A DNA stretch of 56,387 bases from JBCBSS01 sp039819065 (GCA_039819065.1 JBCBSS010000029.1:1-56387); one strand, 5' to 3'. Counted from the stretch's first letter, positions 17,439 through 27,272 are shown. A program made the numbers and translations. Notes: generated by a model from the letters alone, not told the origin.

Positions 17439-18758
17439 TCAAAAATCAGCATCCAGGATCAGGCCTGAAAGCTGCAGTAAGGTCAGCTCGGCTAGTTTAG
17501 CGTCGTACTTGGCCTGGTTACGGCTGGTTTGTGCATTGAGTAAGTTGATCTGCGCCTGGCGAAATTCTATCGATGTGACCCTCCCAAGTTTGTATTGCTC
17601 TTCGGTGCGATTGAAGTTGATTTGATTGGTAGACAAGTTCTTTTCCTGCGCTGTTAGTATAAATAGTCTGTTTTGGTAATCACCCCAGGCGTTATCAAAA
17701 TCACGTGCTAAAGCTTGCTTAGCCTGCTCTCTTAACAACCGTTGGTTATCAACAGCAATAAGTGCATTTTGCTGGCTGGTTTTGGTGGTGCCTCCATCAA
17801 ATATTGACCACTGCAAGCTTACGCCAGCGTTGATGCCATTAAAAGACTGAGAAGCCAAAAAGGAAGCCTCATTGTTGTTATTTCTGCCCCAACCATAAGA
17901 ACCGGTCACACCGATATTGGGTAGGTAGGCTGAATTGTTCACTTTCAAATCATATCTACTAAGCGCAATGGCATTGTCGGATTGGAGCAATAGAATATTA
18001 TTATTCTCGAGTCCGTTAAATAGGTCTTCTCTGGTAATGACATCTGAAAACTGCACTGTCGTGTCTACCTGAAATCCGATATTGACATCTCTACCTAAGA
18101 GCGTATTGAGATTGCGCTTGCTGTTTTGAAGCAGTTGTAAGGTGTTCAGCACATTGATGCTGTCCGTATTGACATCCACTTCTGCGTTAGAAACATCCAA
18201 CCTGGAGTTCTGACCATATTCGAATTGATATTTGGCACGTAACAACCGGTTTTTAGAGATATCCAAGGTTTGCCTTAAAGTAGCCACATTTTCGGTCAGT
18301 CGGGCCACTTCGTAGTACTGTTGAAACAGCTGTAGAATTGCATTTTCTATAGTGGCGCGTTGTTGTAGTTCACTTTGATCAAGACTCTCCTCAGCCCTTT
18401 CAGTAAGGTATTTTCTCCTGAAACCATCAAAAAGCGTATAATTCAAATCAACTGAAGCGTTGTAGCGTTCAGTTGTGGCACCTCTCAACGTCGTGGTAGT
18501 GCCATCCTGCCGATTAGCAGTAATGTTATTATTAGAATAGTTGGCACCTGCATTGGCAGTGACCGTCGGCAAATGATTATTGTTAAAAACAGAGGTATTG
18601 TTCTTGGCTACCTCTACGTTGTTCTTGGCTACGCGTACGTCGTAGTTGTTCGACAAAAGCACGTTTACCGCTTCGTCTTTGCTAAGCAGTTCTTGTCCTT
18701 GTGTTTCAATAGAAAACAGGCTTAAGAGCAGTAATGTGATTATGCTAGTGTACTTCAT
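17439..18758 (-). CDS. TolC-family outer-membrane efflux protein
   Basis: A 439-residue outer-membrane factor with signal peptide (MKYTSIITLLLLSLFSIETQ) and two related halves rich in long coiled coils: NNYDVRVAKNNVEVAKNNTS and QYKLGRVTSIEFRQAQINLL are typical OEP repeats. It forms the exit channel of the tripartite pump encoded upstream. Its start overlaps the RND gene by 14 bases, indicating translational coupling. It is the last gene of the adaptor-pump-TolC operon. Length is normal for the family. Confidence 0.93.
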   Translation of the reverse strand: MKYTSIITLLLLSLFSIETQGQELLSKDEAVNVLLSNNYDVRVAKNNVEVAKNNTSVFNNNHLPTVTANAGANYSNNNITANRQDGTTTTLRGATTERYNASVDLNYTLFDGFRRKYLTERAEESLDQSELQQRATIENAILQLFQQYYEVARLTENVATLRQTLDISKNRLLRAKYQFEYGQNSRLDVSNAEVDVNTDSINVLNTLQLLQNSKRNLNTLLGRDVNIGFQVDTTVQFSDVITREDLFNGLENNNILLLQSDNAIALSRYDLKVNNSAYLPNIGVTGSYGWGRNNNNEASFLASQSFNGINAGVSLQWSIFDGGTTKTSQQNALIAVDNQRLLREQAKQALARDFDNAWGDYQNRLFILTAQEKNLSTNQINFNRTEEQYKLGRVTSIEFRQAQINLLNAQTSRNQAKYDAKLAELTLLQLSGLILDADF

Positions 18759-21700
18759 CGAGTTCTGTTTTTAATTCTTTGATCACTCTTTCCACATCTT
18801 CTTTTGGCACCTTGCGGCCGGTCAACAGCCATTTGAAACTGACTTTGAAAGCATTGCTTACCGATAGCAATAGCGGTAACACCAGGAGCGTCAGTACGGT
18901 GGCAATGGCGATACCATATGCAATCGAAATAGCCATGGGAATGAGGAATTGCGCCTGCCTGCTCTTCTCCAATATCAGTGGTGCCAAACCGGCAATCGTG
19001 GTAAGGGACGTCAGAAATATGGCTCTGAACCTGGACTTGCCTGCTTCATACAATGCCTTGTCGTATTCCATTCCGTTTTTGAGGTACCCATTGAATTTCC
19101 CTATCAGTACGAGACCATCGTTCACCATTATACCTATTAGGGCAATGATACCCAACCAGGAAAGGATGTTAATCGGGAAGTTATGCAGCCAGTGCCCCCA
19201 GGCCACACCAATTACACTGAAAGGGATCATCAGCATCAGCAGAAATGGTTGCCCGTAAGAACGGAAAGTGAAGGCAATAGTGGCATAGATCAGAAATAGT
19301 ATGACCACCACCACAGTTCGAGTGGATTTGATGAGCTTGCCGGCTTCTCTATTCTGTCCTTCATAGGAAGGCGTCACGGTGGGGTATTTGGATATAATCT
19401 CTGGCATGATATCATTCCTGATTTCAGCCATGATATCTGTGGCACTGGCTGTTCTGTCTTTCAGGTCAGCCGATATTTGAATTTCGCGCCTTCCATCCAG
19501 GTGATTGATGGCTACCTCTCCCCTTTCTATTTTATAATCAGCAATCTCGGCAAAAGGCACGCGCTCACCACTTGGTGTCACTACACGCATCTCATCCAGC
19601 TTGTTGATAGAAGAACGGTTTTCCCTGTCATACCGCACCCAAACCCTGATCTCATCCTGGCCACGCTGGAATCGTTGTGCCTGAAAACCGAAGAAGCCAT
19701 ACCGTACCTGGTTCATTACGTTTTGAGTATTGAGCCCTAGCAGATAAGCGCTTTCTTTCAGCTTGATATCTATCTCCTTGATACCTTGAGGGTCATTATC
19801 TTCGATATCTTTGAGTTGCGAGTTCTTGGTCAGGACTTCTTTGAGCTCGTTTTTAGCCGCTTTTAGTTCACTAATGTTGTTACCAAGAAGAGATACGGAA
19901 ACAGGACTACCACCAAAGTTACCCCCACTTCCATAAGTGAGTGTTTCCACACCATATACTTTACCTACCTTGTTACGAATGGCGTTGGCAACAACGTCTG
20001 AACCGAACGCCCTTTTCTGACCTGGCAAGAGGTTAATACGGAGCTGTCCGTTGGATGAACCGACACCAATATTTTTCACTATATTTTGAATCACATCCTC
20101 ATCACCCGGCTGATCTTCATTCAATGATTGATTAACCTCCCAGGCAGCGAATTCTATCACCTGAAGAATAGAATCGGTGATGGCCACATTGGTGCCTTCA
20201 GGCATTTTCAATGTGATAGTCACCCGGTCACTGGCAATTCTAGGGAAAAAGGCGGTGCGGATAACGCCTCCCATGATCGCACCGATGGTAGCGATAAAAA
20301 GTGCCAACACAACGGCAATAGTGAAGAATTTATTGGCAATCACGAACTTCAGCAGCGGTAAGTAAGTCTTGTCTCTAAGGAAAACAATGATAGTATCACC
20401 GATCTTATTGATCTGCCGCAACTTCATAAAAGCGGTCTGTACCAAGTTCAGCTTTTTCGTCTTATCTTCTTTTTTAAGTGCTTTAGAATGCGCTATATGG
20501 GCAGGTAGAATGATAAATGCTTCTATTAGCGATATGGCCAGTGTGATCATTACCACAACCGACACTTCTCCAAAGAATTCTCCAATTCTACCATCCAGAA
20601 AAAGGAAAGTGCAGAAGGCTAGAATAGTTGTAATGATGGCCGATACAATTGGCGGAACCACCTCTAACGTACCATCAATGGCGGCTCTGACCGGCGTTTT
20701 TCCCATTTCATAATGATGGTATATGTTTTCAGCAATTACGATACCATCATCCACCAGTATACCAATCACGATGATCATTCCGAATAAGGAAAGTACATTA
20801 ATGGTAACACCCAGTGATGAGGCAAAGATGAACATACCCAAAAACGCCACCGGCAAACCGGCTGCCACCCAGAAAGCCAGGCGTGTATTGAGAAAAAGGG
20901 AAAGGAAAAACAATACCAAGCCCATTCCCACGACCGCATTCCATGCCAGTAACCTCGTCCTTTGGTTCAGCGTAATGGATGAGTCACTAACCACATTGAG
21001 CTGAACATTATTGTACTTCTCGTTAAACTCTTCTATGTAATCCCTGACCTTGGCTGCTGAGGAAATAAGGTCTTCCTCATTGGTATTACTGATGCTTATG
21101 TTTACTGACAGATTGCCATTGAAATAGCTGGCGTTGGGGTCTTCGGCAAACTGGTCTCTGACATCAGCGATATCTCCAAGACGTATGGTATTACCATTCG
21201 GGTCAGTACGCACAATAAGATTGAAGAGTTCATCCGCTACGTATGATCGGTTATTGGCGCGAATGAGGTATTCTTCTGAGTCCGTTTTGATGTTACCTCC
21301 AGTGGTGAGGATATTCTCCCGGGAAACGGCACCAGCCACTTCCTGAAAAGTAAGATTATAGGCCAATAGTTCCTTTTCCCTCACCGCAATTTCAATCTCC
21401 TCCCTGGGGTAACCAGAGATCGTCACCTGAGAGATACCATCTATTCCTCGCATATCGTTTTCTATGCTCCTGGCTATCTCTTTCAAAGTTCTCAGGGGTA
21501 CATTTTCACCGCTTAAGGCAAATACAATGGTTTCGCGAATGGCTTCCTGCTTGGCCACTACTAGCGGTTCCATACCAGTGGGGTATGAGGGTACTCTGTC
21601 AACCGCATTTTTTACCTCCGAGAGCAGTACATCTATATCCTGGCCCTTTTTAATTTCTACCGTGATCGTACCGCTGTTTTCCCGTGAAGATGAAGTAACC

Positions 21701-21939
21701 CTATCGATGCCAGATAGCCCTTTAAGGTTGTCTTCTATCTTAAGAATGACCCCTTCCTCGATCTCCTGTGGTGAAGCTCCCGGATAGGCAACCGTAATAT
21801 TGATGATCTTGGAATCTATCAGTGGGAAAAAGGAAGAATTCATACCTCTGATACCAACAATACCGAAGACGATCACCGCAATGATCACGATATTGACAGC
21901 AACAGGGAATTTTATAAAGTAAGAAATAACAGATTTCAT
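18745..21939 (-). CDS. RND efflux pump, inner-membrane permease
   Basis: A 1064-residue RND transporter with twelve predicted membrane segments and two large periplasmic loops. The first helix (VVIAVIVFGIVGIRGMNSSF-like region) and the proton-relay Asp pair in VDDGIVIAEN, about residues 396-397, are clear. The second-half motif MVNDGLVLIGKF is also present. The porter-domain start AYPGASPQEIEEGVILKIED is characteristic. It drives export of amphipathic compounds or lipids using the proton gradient; substrate is unknown. It starts 9 bp after the adaptor gene and overlaps the TolC gene, so the three form one operon. Confidence 0.95.
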   Translation of the reverse strand: MKSVISYFIKFPVAVNIVIIAVIVFGIVGIRGMNSSFFPLIDSKIINITVAYPGASPQEIEEGVILKIEDNLKGLSGIDRVTSSSRENSGTITVEIKKGQDIDVLLSEVKNAVDRVPSYPTGMEPLVVAKQEAIRETIVFALSGENVPLRTLKEIARSIENDMRGIDGISQVTISGYPREEIEIAVREKELLAYNLTFQEVAGAVSRENILTTGGNIKTDSEEYLIRANNRSYVADELFNLIVRTDPNGNTIRLGDIADVRDQFAEDPNASYFNGNLSVNISISNTNEEDLISSAAKVRDYIEEFNEKYNNVQLNVVSDSSITLNQRTRLLAWNAVVGMGLVLFFLSLFLNTRLAFWVAAGLPVAFLGMFIFASSLGVTINVLSLFGMIIVIGILVDDGIVIAENIYHHYEMGKTPVRAAIDGTLEVVPPIVSAIITTILAFCTFLFLDGRIGEFFGEVSVVVMITLAISLIEAFIILPAHIAHSKALKKEDKTKKLNLVQTAFMKLRQINKIGDTIIVFLRDKTYLPLLKFVIANKFFTIAVVLALFIATIGAIMGGVIRTAFFPRIASDRVTITLKMPEGTNVAITDSILQVIEFAAWEVNQSLNEDQPGDEDVIQNIVKNIGVGSSNGQLRINLLPGQKRAFGSDVVANAIRNKVGKVYGVETLTYGSGGNFGGSPVSVSLLGNNISELKAAKNELKEVLTKNSQLKDIEDNDPQGIKEIDIKLKESAYLLGLNTQNVMNQVRYGFFGFQAQRFQRGQDEIRVWVRYDRENRSSINKLDEMRVVTPSGERVPFAEIADYKIERGEVAINHLDGRREIQISADLKDRTASATDIMAEIRNDIMPEIISKYPTVTPSYEGQNREAGKLIKSTRTVVVVILFLIYATIAFTFRSYGQPFLLMLMIPFSVIGVAWGHWLHNFPINILSWLGIIALIGIMVNDGLVLIGKFNGYLKNGMEYDKALYEAGKSRFRAIFLTSLTTIAGLAPLILEKSRQAQFLIPMAISIAYGIAIATVLTLLVLPLLLSVSNAFKVSFKWLLTGRKVPKEDVERVIKELKTELDEVH

Positions 21940-21948
21940 GGTGATACT

Positions 21949-23070
21949 TTATTGTGCGGCTTTTTCCTGATATGGCTTGACTAACATGCCTTCATAGGCA
22001 CCTGGTACCGCTCTTTCCAGAATCAGCGTGCCATTTTCTACGCCTTTCAGCACTGCGGTTCTATCGGTAAAATACACTGGCTGCACATCTATTAGGTGCA
22101 AAACGCTGTCCTTGAGTGTGAAAAGCTGCCTTTCATCTATGAGCAGTTTTCTAGGTACCTCTATGGCATTCTCCTCATCCCTGGCACGCAAACGGGCTTC
22201 TAGGTACATGCCTTCTTTTAGGCCCTCTCCGGCCACTTGAATAAAAACGGTAATGGTTTGAGTGCTTTGGTCAATTCTTTCATTGACCCTAATTACCTTA
22301 CCTTGCCAGGTACGGTTGTTATCGATGTCATTAAGTGCTACTTGCTTGCCCACTTTGAGCAGGTCACTGAATGAGACGTTTACATTGACGGCTAATTCAA
22401 AAATTTCTGGGTCAATAAACTCGCCTAGTTTTTGACCAGAACGGACCAGCGTACCGGGGTTAACCAGGGTTTCAGTGAGTACTCCAGTGAAAGGTGCCCT
22501 GATATTATACTTAGCATATCTTTCCTCCATGTTTTTAACTACATAGTACGTGGATATGACTTGCTTTCCTGTAATGAAGAATCGCTCCTTGTCAGAGGTT
22601 GGTTCGGGCAACTTAGCCACCGGTTTGTTAATATTGAAAGCCAAGAGATAGTCTTGCCACTTTTGAAATGCATCCTGATAATCCAACCTTAGGTCAGGCA
22701 TGATGCTCGTGATCAGATCGAAAAGACTGCTACGTTGTGCAACTAAGCTGGAATAATACTCTCGCCCATCAAGTCCTAATAGCAATTGGCCGCGGCGATA
22801 TTTTTCACCCGGTTTGAAAGCCTTATCAGAGGCATTGAAAACACCTTGTACTTCGGAGTAAATCTCTATTTTACGCTGAGCGGTGAGGCTGCCATTGGCA
22901 TTGATGGTGATCGGTATGGTCTTATTGACCACGGTGTCAATGAAGACTGTCTTGATTTCTTTCGGTACAGGTGGTCGTTTCCTGCTATTACTCGAAATTA
23001 AAGAGGAAGCCAGGTAAAATGCTCCAGCTATTAGCACCAGCCCTAAGACTGCCAGGATGATTTTTCTCAT
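21949..23070 (-). CDS. RND efflux adaptor (membrane fusion protein)
   Basis: A 373-residue periplasmic adaptor with an N-terminal membrane anchor (IILAVLGLVLIAGAFYLASS). A lipoyl-like half (VQGVFNASDKAFKPGEKYRR) and its partner (YNIRAPFTGVLTETLVNPGT) flank a short alpha-hairpin, followed by beta-barrel and membrane-proximal domains. It links the RND pump to TolC. It is first in the operon with a 71-nt predicted leader that holds TACGCG/CGCGTA sites. No regulator gene lies beside it in the window. Confidence 0.92.
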   Translation of the reverse strand: MRKIILAVLGLVLIAGAFYLASSLISSNSRKRPPVPKEIKTVFIDTVVNKTIPITINANGSLTAQRKIEIYSEVQGVFNASDKAFKPGEKYRRGQLLLGLDGREYYSSLVAQRSSLFDLITSIMPDLRLDYQDAFQKWQDYLLAFNINKPVAKLPEPTSDKERFFITGKQVISTYYVVKNMEERYAKYNIRAPFTGVLTETLVNPGTLVRSGQKLGEFIDPEIFELAVNVNVSFSDLLKVGKQVALNDIDNNRTWQGKVIRVNERIDQSTQTITVFIQVAGEGLKEGMYLEARLRARDEENAIEVPRKLLIDERQLFTLKDSVLHLIDVQPVYFTDRTAVLKGVENGTLILERAVPGAYEGMLVKPYQEKAAQ

Positions 23071-23116
23071 TATGTTATGCGAGATCGCTTGTTCTGATTT
23101 TGTACTGTGCTATACT

Positions 23117-23167
23117 TACGCGAACGTTTTCCGCGTACTACGACTCAAAGTTAGATTAACCTACGCG
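23117..23167 (-). promoter_or_regulatory. Efflux operon promoter with three TACGCG sites
   Basis: On the minus strand TAACTTTG at 23153-23146 matches the -7 consensus TAnnTTTG exactly, 76 bp before the adaptor ATG. The -33 partner is not convincing. Three copies of TACGCG surround it: 23117-23122 and, inverted, 23132-23137 downstream (a perfect 6-bp dyad with a 9-bp spacer), and 23162-23167 just upstream of the -7 box. The arrangement would suit a repressor that responds to efflux substrates. Confidence 0.45.
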
Positions 23168-23320
23168 ATTCTCATTTAGTTCGAATGAGATTGTTAGGGT
23201 GGCGACCCAATCTATTTTGAGTATTACCAATACAATAGAACAACCATATACAGTCATTGTTCCCTTGCCGCATACTATTTTAAGGGCACATTTTAGTGGG
23301 ATTTTTTGAAAGATATTGTT

Positions 23321-23536
23321 CTATTCGTCTATCTCATCCATATGATCTAATATATCACCGGGCTTGCATTCCAGTACATTACAGATCGCGTTCAGCGTAG
23401 AAAAGCGAACCGCCCTTACTTTGCCTTGCTTGAGCAGAGAGAGGTTCTTCATGGATACTTCTACTCTTTCAGATAACTCTGTCAAAGACATTTTTCGTTC
23501 GGCAAGTACTCTATCAAGTCTTACTACTATGGCCAT
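23321..23536 (-). CDS. XRE-family helix-turn-helix regulator
   Basis: A 71-residue Cro/C1-type DNA-binding protein of the short YozG-like kind: LDRVLAERKMSLTELSERV is helix one and two, VSMKNLSLLKQGKVRAVRFS the recognition region, and LNAICNVLECKPGDILDHM the last helices. Such proteins typically sit next to a DUF2975 membrane protein, as here: its start is 26 bp after the DUF2975 gene on the same strand. The pair is probably co-transcribed and self-regulating, with the tandem repeat upstream as a candidate operator. Confidence 0.9.
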   Translation of the reverse strand: MAIVVRLDRVLAERKMSLTELSERVEVSMKNLSLLKQGKVRAVRFSTLNAICNVLECKPGDILDHMDEIDE

Positions 23537-23562
23537 TACCCGGGTATTTTGTCTTTTTAGAA

Positions 23563-24204
23563 TTATACAGTCTGTTGCTCTAATTCTTGCAACTCGGTTC
23601 CTTCCTTAAACACCTCCGATAGCAAGATAAAGGTCATACCCATGAATATGGCTACAAAGTTGAAATCCGCCAAGGTTGGAAAAGCAGCGACATCGGCATT
23701 GGCCACCACGAACTTACCGGAAAATACCCTGGTGACCACCAGCCGTACCATGAATTGATAAATGCCGATACTGATAGTGATTAGACCAATCCATCGGATG
23801 CGTAATATATGGCTTCTGGAAAATGTATGCCTTGCCTTAAGATCTTTGAATATCCGTTGCAAAAGAAAAATAACGAGAAAGAAGTGCATTATGTACAAAG
23901 CGGCATGTAAATAGCCTATCATTTGCCACCAGGTCGTATTCTTTGGTAAAACCTCCAATTCAGCCCGTTTTACCTCTATGTGGGTGACGGTAAAGTCGGA
24001 ATTGATTTCCTGAGGTGAATAGAAACTTGTGGTATTATGAAGAGATAGTGGTACTTCAAAAGTAGCGTACATCTTTTCAGGCAACCCGCCGAATAAGGCA
24101 ATAATGGCAACAATCAATAGATAGGCAGTGATCAGGCCAAGTAATCCTGATCCTACAGTGGTAAGTACATGTAGCACATTTAAAAGTGGGCGCTGTGTTT
24201 TCAT
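23563..24204 (-). CDS. DUF2975 membrane protein
   Basis: The longer frame begins with TTG at 24210; ATG 24204 is preferred, giving 213 residues. There are four hydrophobic segments: near 13-40 (GSGLLGLITAYLLIVAIIAL), 95-118, 137-157 and 185-205. A periplasmic stretch of about 50 residues separates the first two. This matches DUF2975, a family of unknown function that occurs beside a small XRE regulator, and the XRE gene indeed follows by 26 bp. A 22-bp tandem repeat lies directly upstream. Confidence 0.82.
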   Translation of the reverse strand: MKTQRPLLNVLHVLTTVGSGLLGLITAYLLIVAIIALFGGLPEKMYATFEVPLSLHNTTSFYSPQEINSDFTVTHIEVKRAELEVLPKNTTWWQMIGYLHAALYIMHFFLVIFLLQRIFKDLKARHTFSRSHILRIRWIGLITISIGIYQFMVRLVVTRVFSGKFVVANADVAAFPTLADFNFVAIFMGMTFILLSEVFKEGTELQELEQQTV

Positions 24205-24210
24205 GGTCAA

Positions 24211-24254
24211 TAATATTTACGATAAAAGTAAATAATATTACGATAAAAGTAAAA
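24211..24254 (-). promoter_or_regulatory. 22-bp tandem repeat, candidate operator of DUF2975-XRE
   Basis: Two adjacent near-identical units lie just upstream of the start codon: TAATATTTACGATAAAAGTA (24211-) and TAATATTACGATAAAAGTAA (24233-), differing by one inserted T. Units repeat every 22 bp, about two DNA turns, so proteins bound at both would face the same side. Position and partner gene suggest the XRE protein as binder; that is inference. Confidence 0.5.
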
Positions 24255-24387
24255 TATGAATAAACATCGGCCATTACGAATATTGATTCAACTGCCTTAA
24301 CTGTAGCGTTTAGACCGCGTTTAGTTTAGATTTACTTATCTGTCTGTATCAATTGAACCTCCCAAGGATTTCGAAATCTTTTCAACT

Positions 24388-24948
24388 ATGAAAAAACCCT
24401 TAACCATAATGATTTGCGTCTTTATAGGCCTATCCACCTTATCAAATGCTCAACCATTAGATATCGTACCTGATCTTATTAAATTACGTGACCGAATCTA
24501 TATACCGTTCGATTCTAATGAAACTGACAGTTTAATCTATGATCCTGAGAAGTTGATCAAGGAGAGTAAAGAAATCATCCAACTCTTAGATAAAATGTCA
24601 GAAAATGCAGGTATCTATACGGAGCAGGCCACCATTATTGACTTTAAAGACCAGTATAAACAAATAGATGATGTTTTGGGTGATTATAAGAATGGCAAGG
24701 TCACGCGTTCAAATGCCAGGAATATACTTCTTAACATTACTTGTCAATTTGACAAACCAATCTTTGATCTGACGTTTAAAATGATCATCGATTTGAAATA
24801 TTTACTATCAAGTTTCTTAACCATAGAAAAAGAAGAAAATCGCGACGACTTGTTCATCAGGTTTTCTTTTGAAAACAATTTAGAAACCTTCAAGGGAGAG
24901 GTGAAAATGTTTCTAGATAACCCACTTATCCTGCCCTATTCCAAGTAG
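24388..24948 (+). CDS. Secreted hypothetical protein
   Basis: A 186-residue protein with a clear signal peptide (MKKPLTIMICVFIGLSTLSN, then AQ). The mature part is helical and acidic, with Lys/Glu-rich segments such as EKLIKESKEIIQLLDKMSEN and a hydrophobic stretch (FDLTFKMIIDLKYLLSSFL) near 128-147. One Cys is present. No family recognised. It is probably periplasmic and monocistronic; the gene upstream is divergent and the gap contains the tandem-repeat operator of that gene. Confidence 0.7.
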   Translation: MKKPLTIMICVFIGLSTLSNAQPLDIVPDLIKLRDRIYIPFDSNETDSLIYDPEKLIKESKEIIQLLDKMSENAGIYTEQATIIDFKDQYKQIDDVLGDYKNGKVTRSNARNILLNITCQFDKPIFDLTFKMIIDLKYLLSSFLTIEKEENRDDLFIRFSFENNLETFKGEVKMFLDNPLILPYSK

Positions 24949-25083
24949 CCTAACATCTTGTTGAATAAACCAAAAACATAATCAATTGATCAAATACAAG
25001 TCTAACGTCAAATGGAATCCTATAGCTTGAGGTACTCCGTTTTATGGTGTATCTTATAATTGTCACTTTAACAGCTATTGCAG

Positions 25084-25773
25084 ATGAAAACGATCATTCA
25101 AACCCCTACGCCTAACCTCAGAGAGAGTATCGATTTTTATCAAAAGCTGAGTTTTAATCAGATTTCTGAACAGAAGCCCGTAATGGTTACTGATGGCAAA
25201 ACCATCATCGAAATCAATGATGACCGATTTGCCCGTGCAGGCGTGAAGCTGTTCCGCTCAGATTGGCAGCGTGTACTTGCAGAATTGGAAGGGTTTGCTC
25301 AAGTCACATCGTGGGAGAATGGCTATGTACTAAGTGATCCCAGTAACGCATGGATATACCTAGCAACAACGGATGATCAGGTTGATTTCGAACCCTCGGA
25401 ACAATCCTATTCAGTGCTGGGCAATAATGCCGGTCTTAGCTTGGAAACCACTGATATGGATAGATCGACTCGTATCTGGGAGGTGGTGGGTTTCAAAAAG
25501 AACATGGGTTCTGCTGAGCAAGGTTGGATCAGTCTGGTTAATGAAGATGGACTGGTGATAAGCCTCATGAAGCCGCATAGCTGTCCACACCTGTTTTTCA
25601 ATCCATCACTGACCTATTTCAATGGTGAAAACAATCCGGCCATAATCGAAAAAATACGTAGCTTGAATATCTCCATCACCGAAGAAATTACCTATTTCAA
25701 CAAAGAGGGCAAAGTAGACAATATCATTATAAGAGATCCGGGTGGCTTCGGATTCTTCATTTTCAATGATTGA
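25084..25773 (+). CDS. Two-domain VOC-family protein
   Basis: The frame opens at TTG 25078, but ATG 25084 is preferred, giving 229 residues. It consists of two VOC-type halves: residues about 1-112 begin TIIQTPTPNLRESIDFYQKL, and about 115-229 begin SYSVLGNNAGLSLETTDMDR and end RDPGGFGFFIFND. Each half has the beta-alpha-beta-beta-beta pattern of the glyoxalase fold, but the metal-binding Glu/His set is not complete, so catalysis is uncertain. The chain looks like a fused duplication of an ancestral one-domain VOC protein. Confidence 0.75.
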   Translation: MKTIIQTPTPNLRESIDFYQKLSFNQISEQKPVMVTDGKTIIEINDDRFARAGVKLFRSDWQRVLAELEGFAQVTSWENGYVLSDPSNAWIYLATTDDQVDFEPSEQSYSVLGNNAGLSLETTDMDRSTRIWEVVGFKKNMGSAEQGWISLVNEDGLVISLMKPHSCPHLFFNPSLTYFNGENNPAIIEKIRSLNISITEEITYFNKEGKVDNIIIRDPGGFGFFIFND

Positions 25774-25816
25774 CACCAAACAGCAGCAAAACACAGTCTT
25801 TTTCCTAGCCACAGTA

Positions 25817-25848
25817 TTTGCAATAGATGCAACCTTAAGGTACATTTC
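25817..25848 (+). promoter_or_regulatory. Candidate promoter of the S41 peptidase gene
   Basis: TTTG at 25817-25820 and TACATTTC at 25841-25848 are separated by 20 bp, close to the Bacteroidota TTTG / TAnnTTTG pattern with one mismatch in the last base. The predicted transcript start would lie about 30 bases before ATG 25884. Confidence 0.5.
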
Positions 25849-25883
25849 GAAGTCTTTTTTCTGAATCAATTAAGTAATCAAGA

Positions 25884-27272
25884 ATGATCAGAACACTTTG
25901 CTCGCTTGTGTTGCTACACATAGGATTTTTCTCTTTTGGCCAGAATGAAAGAGTTTTTACCAAAGAACAGCTGCAAGAAGATTTCAAATTCTTGTATGAG
26001 AACATTAAGACCTATAATGCCGGTATTGGCTACTTTCACCCCGTCGATGAATTCGACAGCACTTATGATAGCCTTTTCTCCCTGATTGATAGAGAAATGA
26101 CTGACCTGCAATTCTACCCCTACCTGGTAAAACTGGCAGAATCAACCAGGGAAGGACATACCTCAGTGGGTGTAAGCTATGATACCATCAGCAGCATTTA
26201 TCGCGGTTTCTTGCAAAATGAGTTCGAATACTTTCCACTTAGCATCAAATACATCAATGATACGATGTATGTGTGGGGAAATTTCAGCCCCGACAGTACA
26301 CTTCGTACCGGTGATCAAATCCTAACCATTAACGGTGAAAGCACCGCCGCGCTGATGACTCAATTAGAATCCTACATCATCACAGATGGAGATATCAAAG
26401 TCGCCAAAACAGTGCAGGCCGCTTCCAACTTCAATCGGTATTACTACTGGTTTATAGATCAGCCTGATAATTTCCAAATCACATGGCAGAATGATAGTAT
26501 CGGTACTCCCCAAACCCTAACCATCCCTGCTATCACCCGTGATTCTATGTTTGCATGGATTGACAAACGTTATGAACGGAGCCAACCCAAAGGTGATGTT
26601 TCTGACGTTTATGAATTTAGCATTTCTGGAAAAACAGCCACACTCACTTTAAAAACATTCGTACGCCGGTTGATGGAGCAATATGAGATCAAACCCAAAA
26701 AGCTGTATGCTGAAATATTTCAGGAGTTAAATGATAAAGGGGTAGAAAACCTGATCATCGATGTACGGGGCAATACAGGTGGACGCCGTGAATATGCCTG
26801 GGAATTACTACCGTATCTTATGAAATCATCAAGAAGTGGTGTCATCTATCAGGATGTCTCATGGAAAGGAAAAGCCAGCAATAACAAATTCCCTAAACCC
26901 AACAAACTGGCCTTCAAAGGGCAGCTTTATGTATTGACAGATGCGGTTACATTTTCCAATGGTTCGGTAGTAACAGCTTATGCCCAGGAATTCGGGGATG
27001 CTATTGTCATTGGTGAGGAGACGGCTAGTCGCTTTGAAGGGTTTGTTGCCGGTTCTCGTCAGAATGTAACATTGCCAAATACCAAGATCATTGTTCGTAT
27101 TCCTCGTTATTTACTTAAGAATGTCTATCCAAATAGTAAGCATAAGTTCAAAAATAGAGGGGTCATTCCTGATTATCCTATTGCCTATACTTTTGGAGAA
27201 ATAAGACAGCGAAAAGATAAGCAGATGGAAAAGGCACTGGAGCTCATTGAAGCTACTGTGAAAAATGAGTGA
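25884..27272 (+). CDS. S41-family peptidase
   Basis: A 462-residue secreted serine peptidase-like protein with signal peptide MIRTLCSLVLLHIGFFSFGQ. A helical N-domain leads to a PDZ-like region around 130-190 (SPDSTLRTGDQILTINGEST). The tail-specific protease core follows (LIIDVRGNTGGRREYAWELL), and the nucleophile region is DAVTFSNGSVV with S358 or S361. A Lys base is likely within the nearby IVIGEETASRFEG region or further on, but is not certain. Such proteins are periplasmic or surface exposed. A promoter candidate lies 36 bp upstream. Confidence 0.88.
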   Translation: MIRTLCSLVLLHIGFFSFGQNERVFTKEQLQEDFKFLYENIKTYNAGIGYFHPVDEFDSTYDSLFSLIDREMTDLQFYPYLVKLAESTREGHTSVGVSYDTISSIYRGFLQNEFEYFPLSIKYINDTMYVWGNFSPDSTLRTGDQILTINGESTAALMTQLESYIITDGDIKVAKTVQAASNFNRYYYWFIDQPDNFQITWQNDSIGTPQTLTIPAITRDSMFAWIDKRYERSQPKGDVSDVYEFSISGKTATLTLKTFVRRLMEQYEIKPKKLYAEIFQELNDKGVENLIIDVRGNTGGRREYAWELLPYLMKSSRSGVIYQDVSWKGKASNNKFPKPNKLAFKGQLYVLTDAVTFSNGSVVTAYAQEFGDAIVIGEETASRFEGFVAGSRQNVTLPNTKIIVRIPRYLLKNVYPNSKHKFKNRGVIPDYPIAYTFGEIRQRKDKQMEKALELIEATVKNE

